Assembly (NCBI GenBank): GCA_005223375.1
Contig: RXOD01005917.1
Coordinates: 1-11,997 of the forward strand
DNA length: 11,997 nt
Direction of reading: 5' to 3'
Source of the DNA: Amoebophrya sp. AT5.2
Taxonomy: Eukaryota; Sar; Dinophyceae; Syndiniales; Amoebophryaceae
In this document: positions 7,505 through 11,997 of the stretch, in pieces
Layout of the letters: each line of letters starts with the position of its first letter
How positions within the stretch are numbered: position 1 is the first letter of the stretch
Made by a program: the position numbers and the translations under genes
Notes under the pieces: model-generated
What the model saw: only the letters and a program-made list of their open reading frames with translations
The model's database searches: none
What the model was told of the DNA's origin: nothing

Positions 7505-9038
7505 ATGGCCAGAGTCTCCTCGGTTCTATTGTTTTCGCAGCTTCTGCATGATCAAGTCCGAATTGCTGTGGCAGATGAGCCGAGCTGCGTTCTGTCGGCG
7601 CAGCGGTGCCAGAAGTTTCCCAGCTTCGCGGGGACACAGTTCGCCGACCGCTTCGGCGAGGAGCTGCTGGGAGCCGGCGATACACCGGCCAGCTGTTTGC
7701 GCCGCGCCGAAGATTTCCATCACTGGTGCGGGAACGGCAGGGACGTGGAACGAGCAGCAGTAGCGGCCACACACGTGAAAACCAGACAGACGCAGGTACG
7801 TCTACTTGTCTGCCGCGCCATTTTTTCGTAGTTTCCCTTGCAGCTCGAGCCCCATGCATGAGCATGACTAGTTGATGTGAATGTGCTGCACAAAATCATT
7901 AAGATAAAGAGCCTTGAAATATAAAATAAAGCGAAAGGACGAGGCCAAAACAAAGTGCTGTTTTCCAAGGATGAACTGAAAACGGTCCATCGCAAATCGA
8001 CCGGACAGGTGTTCCACCCCACTGCGTGCGATCCGGGTTGGTCTCTGTACGACAAGAACTGCTACATTCATGTGTGGCGGTCCAAGACCTGGTGGGACGC
8101 GGAGGCTTACTGCAACGCGCACGGGGGCAACCTGTGCTCGATCCACGGGAAGCAGGAGAACGAGTTCGTGTTCACGCTCACGAAGGGGTTGACGAGCTGG
8201 ATCGGGTACCACGACGTGGACCAGGACGAGAAGCACCAGTGGACGGACAACACGCCGTCCAACTACGAAAACAAGGCGAAGAATTGCACGGGGCGCGAGC
8301 TCGACCCGGACTGCAGCGACCCCGTGGAGGTGGCGCAGCAGTGGCACGACTGGGAGGGGCACGACGCGGCCTCCTGGGTGTGCAAAAAGCAGGCGAAGTG
8401 GAAACTGGGGCTGCTCACGAACGCGACAGTGCTGGAACCGCACCTGGCGGAGCTGGGGAGATTGAACTGGGAGGATCTGAAAAAGCCGCACCCGGCAGAA
8501 CAGATACGACTGCAGATCAGCTCGGAAGAAGAAGAAGAAGAGGAAGAAGCGAGCTTAAAAGAGAAAGGGGCACTGCCAAGTAGAAGCGGAGGAAAGAGGG
8601 CCGCAGGCGGGGAGAAGAAATGCCTAAATTGCATGTAAGTGAAGGAGGAGAAAGATGATTGCTTTTGAATTTGATGATTTTAGATCGGCCATGGCCCAAT
8701 ATTATTGCTCTTCTAGCGGCGGTCCCCCGGACCCCCCGTGGAATCACTACCGAGGGCGCGACCATTGCCCAATATTTTTGCTCATGTGTCGCAGAATGGT
8801 GCCAAATTTCTTCTGGTGATGATTCAAAAGAGGTCCGGAGATTTCGAGAGAAAAAGTTCAAGAATATTGGCCCATACCCGATAGTCCGATTGTGATTTGT
8901 CTTTGTAGCGCGGGTGAAGACTCCGTGAAGAGAATCAATCGACCTGCAAGGTATGAAGTTGCTTCTGCCGTGCTCTACCGAAGGCTCCCAGTGTTTTTAT
9001 TGTTCTATCGATCGTGCTTGAATGGAAGTGCAACCTGA
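7505..9038 (+). CDS. Secreted C-type lectin-domain protein
   Basis: Model: exons 7505-7795, 7970-8634 and 8909-9038 (TGA 9036-9038), giving about 361 residues. Start ATG 7505 gives a signal peptide ending near AVA-DEPSC; an in-frame upstream ATG at 7454 would bury it. Exon 1 has a Cys-rich segment with CLRRAEDFHHWCGNG. Exon 2 holds a C-type lectin domain at about residues 117-235: paired Cys 117/128, WWDAEAYC, HGGNLCSIH, WIGY (174-177), WTD (188-190), QQWHDW and final Cys 235. Such domains bind sugars or proteins, often with calcium. The usual EPN/QPD sugar motif is not seen, while W-x-D near 222-224 is kept, so calcium and sugar binding are uncertain. A run of eight Glu follows near residues 283-290. 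Exon 3 may instead splice out at GTATGA 8951. Both introns fit GT-AG and keep phase. Confidence 0.8.
7796..7969 (+). other. Lectin gene intron 1 (GT-AG, 174 nt)
   Basis: Donor CAG|GTACGT at 7796 follows a complete codon. The acceptor TTTTCCAAG at 7969 precedes GAT in phase 0, joining TRQTQ to DELKTV. An alternative acceptor at 7843 meets a stop within six codons. No inverted-repeat ends were seen. Confidence 0.65.
8635..8908 (+). other. Lectin gene intron 2 (GT-AG, 274 nt) hosting a MITE
   Basis: Donor GTAAGT at 8635 and acceptor TTTGTCTTTGTAG ending at 8908 both match consensus well, and the flanking codon (AT|C) stays in frame. The intron holds the inverted-repeat element at 8684-8885. Directly before the element is TTTGATGATTTTAG, itself a good acceptor, so the pre-insertion intron may have been only 49 nt. 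Confidence 0.6.
8684..8885. mobile_element. MITE-like element, copy 2 (about 200 bp, inverted-repeat ends)
   Basis: The left end ATCGGCCATGGCCCAATATT (8684-8703) matches the reverse complement of the right end (8863-8882) at 17 of 20 positions. A related motif TTGCCCAATATTTTTGCTC recurs internally at 8765-8783. Bases 8735-8885 are identical to the window's first 151 bases. AG occurs on both sides, a possible 2-bp target duplication, but AGT after the right end is shared by both copies and may belong to the element. It contains no coding frame of note, so any movement would need an enzyme supplied elsewhere. Confidence 0.75.
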
Positions 9039-9186
9039 TGCATCCGTGACGTGCCTGGATACTGCATTCTCCGTCAGTGGGGTTCTTGGGATTCAAGAGA
9101 TAAAGATATATGATACTTTCCGTGCAATCTTCCGGGGGCGGGGGGATCGATACAATAAAGAGTCCAAATGCAAATTCATGGGTAAG

Positions 9187-9338
9187 TATCTCCAAGACCG
9201 GCGTCTATCTCCAAGACCGGCTTTTATCTTCAAGCCCGGCTTTTATCTTTAACACCGGCGTCTATCTTCAACACCGGCGTTTATCTTCAACACCGGCGTC
9301 TATCTTCAAGACCGGCATTTATCTCCAAGACCGGCGGT
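9187..9338. repeat. 19-bp minisatellite, eight units
   Basis: Eight head-to-tail units of exactly 19 bases follow the pattern TATCTYCAASACCGGCRTY, with a few substitutions per unit. There are no spacers, so it is not a CRISPR array. A frame through it stays open because 19 is not a multiple of 3, giving a 19-residue pseudo-repeat that I do not regard as protein. It lies between the lectin gene and the hydrolase gene, just after GGTAAGT. Confidence 0.9.
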
Positions 9339-9636
9339 TGAGATTCCTTCGTATACATAGAAATAGCGGAAAGGCTGACAGCCTCGTAAGTTATTTTTGA
9401 AAATCGAAACCAAAGCACCATGGGTGCGAGAGGTTGGAGGAGGCGAGTAAAAGATATTTTGAAAATCAAAGCACTAGCACTGGCGCGGTAGCGGTTCTCG
9501 TCGGGACGATAAAAAGGCGGCGATGTCTCTCTAGTAGTTCTCTACAGAACTTTACTGAGGCCGCACTCTTGCGTAAACTGCTATTCGATTTATATATCCA
9601 ATCCGAGCTACATCGGAGGAAAAAGATAATTGAAGG
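9339..9636. other. Upstream region of the hydrolase gene
   Basis: No supported gene. A short imperfect direct repeat TTTTGAAAATC...AAAGCAC occurs near 9392 and 9459. Confidence 0.35.
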
Positions 9637-11286
9637 ATGGCGATGGCCCGGAACAAGAGCCCCATGACCGCAGTGATGCTGTTCCTGTGTCCCATGGTCG
9701 CGGGGCATTTGCGGGGCGCGGAGGTATCCGTCTCCCAGCTCGACTTCGGCTTTGATGGTGCTGCGGTCCTGTCCGATAAGGGGCCAGATGTTGGGGCAGA
9801 CGCTACATCCTCCGCGCTGGCGGTCAGCCTCAGCGCGGGTCAGACCACAGCTGCTACTTCTACTACAACTGAAAGCACGAAGCGGAGTTGCACGCGGCAC
9901 TGGGGCAAGTTCATGCTGCCGGAGCACCCGGGGGAAAAAGCGGAGCGGGACAACTACGAGACCGAGCCCTCGGGGTGGGAGATGGAGGTGTATTCCACCT
10001 GGACGGGGGGCGACGCGACGAAAACGCGTGGGGTTCTCCTGGGGCCGGACAGCGAAAAGAACACCCAAAGTTTCTGGGCCAAACCTTCCAACAGGCTGAA
10101 TCGCGTTTTGATCGCACTTCCCGAGTACCGGCCGCGGAACATCGTGCAGGCTACCAAGGAGGACGTGTGCGAGCGGTTCGCGAACGACGAAAAGTTTCTG
10201 GGAGTGCTGAAGGCGGAGTACTTCGACGTGGTGGTCCCGCTCTTCCGCCCGCCCAAGGAGCAGCACCCACGGGGCGACAAACTGGTGTGGGGGGGCGGGA
10301 AGTCCTTCGGCGACGCGCACTTCTTCGGCCAGGCGTCCAACGCCGCGGCGCTGAAGGGGGGCTACTCCGACCCCCCCGGGTCCTACGCCACAGCGGTGAA
10401 GGGGGGTCGTGAGAGGGACGCGTTCACCAGCTTCGAAGTGATGGACCAGATCGTGGCGCGGGTGGCGGAGCGAACGAAAAGGCAAGTGATTGTGGCCGGC
10501 CACAGCGGGGGGTGCCAGTTCGTGCAGCGCTGGGCCTTCGTCTCCCAGATCCCAAAAAAGATTCTCAGTCAGGGCCCGCGCGTCGACGTCGTGTTCGGCA
10601 GTTGCAGTTACAACGATCGATCGGCCGAAAGCGAAACAACCTATAATTTGCCGAGATTGATACTTTTACCTGTATTTTCCACCGTATCTAGGGAAGATGG
10701 AGGGACGAGCTTATGGGGTTTCATTGTAGTTTGTCTCGTCCCTCGGTAGTTTGTCTTCGAATTTGTACTCTCCGATATGGGAGGACCTGAAAGAAAGTTT
10801 TCCTCCATCTAAGGCGTGGTTGTTTCCTTTCGCTGCCGGCTGTAATGCCGCAGCTACGGCCTCCTCGACTTTACGCGGCCCTCGGTCGGGTGGATGATGC
10901 AAAACTGCAGCGGGCGCAAGGGCACGAAAAAGCACCCGCCGCAGTGCAGGTCCCCGCAGGCCATGCTGGAGCGGGACAGAATCTTCAAAAAGCCGACGAA
11001 GGTGGTCCGCTGGACCACCTTCACCCCAAACTCTTTGCTGCCAAAGTGGGACATGGACGACCTGGTGCGCGGGCGGACCAAAACCTACATGCCGACGCTG
11101 CGCGACGAGCGAACCCACAGCGCAAAAGGACTTCCGCGCAAGTCCCAGCGCATGCACCTCCTGCGCACGTTTCCCGAACATATGCGCCACCTGCTGGGCG
11201 ACGACGAAAAGGAACCCTTCCTAACCCACACCAATGCGGGCTACCAGCGGAAGCACCACGACGAGGTGCAGATTAGGCTCTATTGA
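9637..11286 (+). CDS. Secreted alpha/beta-hydrolase-like protein, interrupted by an unusual intron
   Basis: Exon 1 runs from ATG 9637 to about 10607, exon 2 from 10854 to TGA 11284-11286, for about 467 residues. The N-terminus looks like a signal peptide (SPMTAVMLFLCPMVAG). Key features are a strand before VIVAGHSGGCQFVQRW (G288-H-S290-G-G), a classic nucleophile elbow, and RVDVVFGSCS then YGLLDFTRP across the junction. In the family of putative alpha/beta hydrolases I recall from protists and fungi, a similar strand is followed by a Ser-Tyr-x-x-x-Asp-x-x-Arg-Pro segment, which supports joining the exons here. The C-terminal His-containing LTHTNAGYQRKHHDEV could supply the catalytic His; the acid is not assigned. 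Substrate unknown. Without splicing the protein would end at 10749 in non-conserved sequence. Codon GC is high in both exons and drops inside the intron. Confidence 0.7.
10608..10853 (+). mobile_element. Non-GT intron with inverted-repeat ends and 8-nt direct repeat (introner-like)
   Basis: The direct repeat GCAGTTAC (10604-10611) and GCAGCTAC (10850-10857) brackets 246 nt per repeat unit; the exact splice point is ambiguous within it, and the joined codons read Ser-Tyr for any cut. The inner left arm (10623-10641, GGCCGAAAGCGAAACAACC) pairs with the right arm 10818-10840 with small bulges. Two more inverted pairs are inside: AGATGGAGG 10695-10703 with 10802-10810, and GAGGGACGAG 10700-10709 with 10735-10744 (these two overlap, so they are alternative folds). 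The likely 5' end is not GT, though AG precedes the 3' junction. Features match introner elements and nonconventional introns described in some protists. Confidence 0.65.
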
Positions 11287-11441
11287 ATTTTCCAAAGAGA
11301 AGCAGACTCGATTATTATTGATTTGACCTACGTATTCTTTCATTGGATTGTTTCGGTCAGGAAGATCGATGAAAAACGCTCTCGGAACCGGAAGCGATTC
11401 GCGGGGGTTGGCTGATGAGGGGTAGGCCACCGGCGAAAAAT

Positions 11442-11484
11442 GGCTCTGGCCGACAGATCTGCGAAGCTCACGTCGGTCAGAGCC
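11442..11484. other. 13-bp stem-loop downstream of the hydrolase gene
   Basis: GGCTCTGGCCGAC (11442-11454) pairs with GTCGGTCAGAGCC (11472-11484) at 12 of 13 positions with a 17-nt loop. It lies about 155 bases after the hydrolase stop, so it may be part of the 3' untranslated region. Confidence 0.6.
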
Positions 11485-11536
11485 TGTACCATAGGGAACT
11501 ACTGGCCATCGACACAAGCTGCAGCCATATACTTAC

Positions 11537-11638
11537 TACCTGTGAGTACCTGTAAATGGAATGCGTTGTAGAGTTTGGCAGGCAGCAGCAGCACCCCGCG
11601 GCGCAGCCGCGGGGAGGTGGCCCATACCTGTGAGTACC
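11537..11638. repeat. 14-nt direct repeats bracketing a GC-rich hairpin
   Basis: TACCTGTGAGTACC is present at 11537-11550 and 11625-11638, 88 bases apart. Between them CCCCGCGGC (11594-11602) and GCCGCGGGG (11606-11614) form a perfect 9-bp stem with a 3-nt loop. Each repeat copy contains a GTGAGT donor-like site. Confidence 0.8.
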
Positions 11639-11711
11639 GATTTCATCTCTCTCTTTCTGGTAGCTAGTGTCAGGCAGCCAGTAGTGCCTGCAGGTATGAC
11701 GATAATTGTAA

Positions 11712-11997
11712 CCCTCGAACTCTGCGGCGGTTGACGTTCAGCTTGTTTGGAGTTGGACTACTAACTTAGTAAACAGCACAGCTTCGATTGAGTCTTCTTC
11801 CTCGATTCGGGTCGGTGGGCCCTGTAACCCCCAGTGGGTGGCTAGCCACCTGTTGAGCGAGGTGTTTGGGCGGTTTCGCCTGACCCTCGTGTTGAACCAG
11901 GGGGACCGGTGCAACTGCGCGGGCGGCCAGGCGAGGAAGGTGCTGAGGAAGAACAAGCTGCGGATCAAGCGTGTCTTTAAGGGTACGGAAAATGCAT
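11712..11997 (+). CDS. Partial ORF, unrecognised Cys- and Lys/Arg-containing protein, cut by window end
   Basis: The frame is open from 11712 (after TAA 11709-11711) to the last base, about 95 codons, without a start ATG, so it is an internal or later exon. Candidate acceptors are at 11741 (GACGTTCAG) and 11776 (AAACAG). The protein-like part reads GPCNPQWVASHLLSEVFGRF, then LTLVLNQGDRCNCAGGQ, then a basic ARKVLRKNKLRIKRVFKG. Spaced Cys residues (C, then CNC) and the basic helix are notable, but I recognise no family. The opposite strand is open too (11738-11968) but reads less like protein. Confidence 0.45.

Larger units (their letters stand above)
11287..11711. other. Intergenic region with stem-loops and a possible small exon
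   Basis: No long gene is seen. The region holds two clear stem-loops (11442-11484 and 11594-11614) and a 14-nt direct repeat. An ATG at 11556 opens a 24-codon frame to a good donor GTGAGT at 11630; with an acceptor at 11776 it would join in phase to the right-edge ORF. This exon model is speculative. Confidence 0.35.

Noticed and set aside
7868..8491. 207-residue minus-strand open frame and a 185-residue plus-strand frame at 8026-8583
   Set aside because: Both overlap the lectin-domain exon, which is clearly the coding frame.
1..8885. Long terminal repeats of an 8.7-kb retrotransposon
   Set aside because: The repeated sequence has its own inverted-repeat ends, and no reverse transcriptase, integrase or protease is encoded between the copies.
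9187..9338. CRISPR array
   Set aside because: The 19-bp units are directly adjacent with no spacers, in a eukaryotic context.
9110..9400. Repeat protein encoded by the minisatellite
   Set aside because: The open frame follows automatically from stop-free 19-bp units in several frames, and it lies after the lectin gene's stop with no gene-like flanks.
9466..10503. 345-residue open frame on the minus strand
   Set aside because: It mirrors the GC-rich hydrolase exon on the plus strand, which has a signal peptide and GHSGG motif. The minus product has no recognisable domain and reads as Arg/Pro/Leu-rich shadow.
11401..11445. Hammerhead ribozyme, from CTGATGAG followed by CGAAA
   Set aside because: The stretch between the two motifs does not form a proper stem II beyond the closing pair, and no partner for stems I and III with a cleavage site was found.
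1..11997. tRNA, rRNA or relict dinoflagellate spliced-leader sequence
   Set aside because: No cloverleaf-like element, rRNA core or spliced-leader match was seen on reading; not tested computationally.

Overview
This looks like nuclear DNA of a protist, most plausibly an alveolate of the dinoflagellate/Syndiniales kind; the organism assignment is inference. Genes are sparse and cut into exons in different reading frames, no bacterial operon or ribosome binding site pattern is seen, and both ordinary GT-AG introns and a non-GT intron with inverted-repeat ends occur. No rRNA, tRNA, CRISPR array, reverse transcriptase or transposase was recognised.

Layout. Bases 1-151 are the right part of a short inverted-repeat element (MITE-like) whose other copy lies at 8684-8885, identical over the 151 shared bases. 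Bases 244-743 hold a small multi-pass membrane protein, probably in two exons. Bases 1479-2147 are a diverged tandem duplication, one copy carrying a 113-bp insertion with an 8-bp target repeat. Bases 2618-4131 fit a secreted or type I membrane protein (signal peptide, Ser/Arg/Pro-rich middle, one membrane helix, basic tail) if two interruptions are removed, one bounded by an 18-bp direct repeat and one carrying a 24-bp-arm hairpin. Bases 4282-4612 give a 98-residue basic protein across a 34-nt GT-AG intron. Bases 4613-6496 contain no gene I can support, only simple repeats and small stem-loops. A near-perfect 84-nt hairpin (6497-6580) overlaps the start of a 70-residue single-pass membrane protein (6541-6753), followed by two pairs of direct repeats and a weak small ORF.

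The two best-supported genes are on the right. A secreted C-type lectin-domain protein (7505-9038) has two GT-AG introns, the second containing the MITE. An alpha/beta-hydrolase-like protein with a GHSGG nucleophile elbow (9637-11286) is interrupted after the 'GSCS' strand by a 246-nt intron that does not start with GT, has about 30-nt inverted-repeat ends and is bounded by an 8-nt direct repeat. A 19-bp minisatellite of eight units separates these genes. The window ends in an unfinished exon (11712-11997) of an unrecognised Cys/Lys/Arg-containing protein.

The main message is repeated insertion of short, structured elements into or beside genes, some apparently acting as introns. This resembles introner elements known from some dinoflagellates and other protists. 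The genes show no obvious shared pathway; several encode secreted or membrane proteins.
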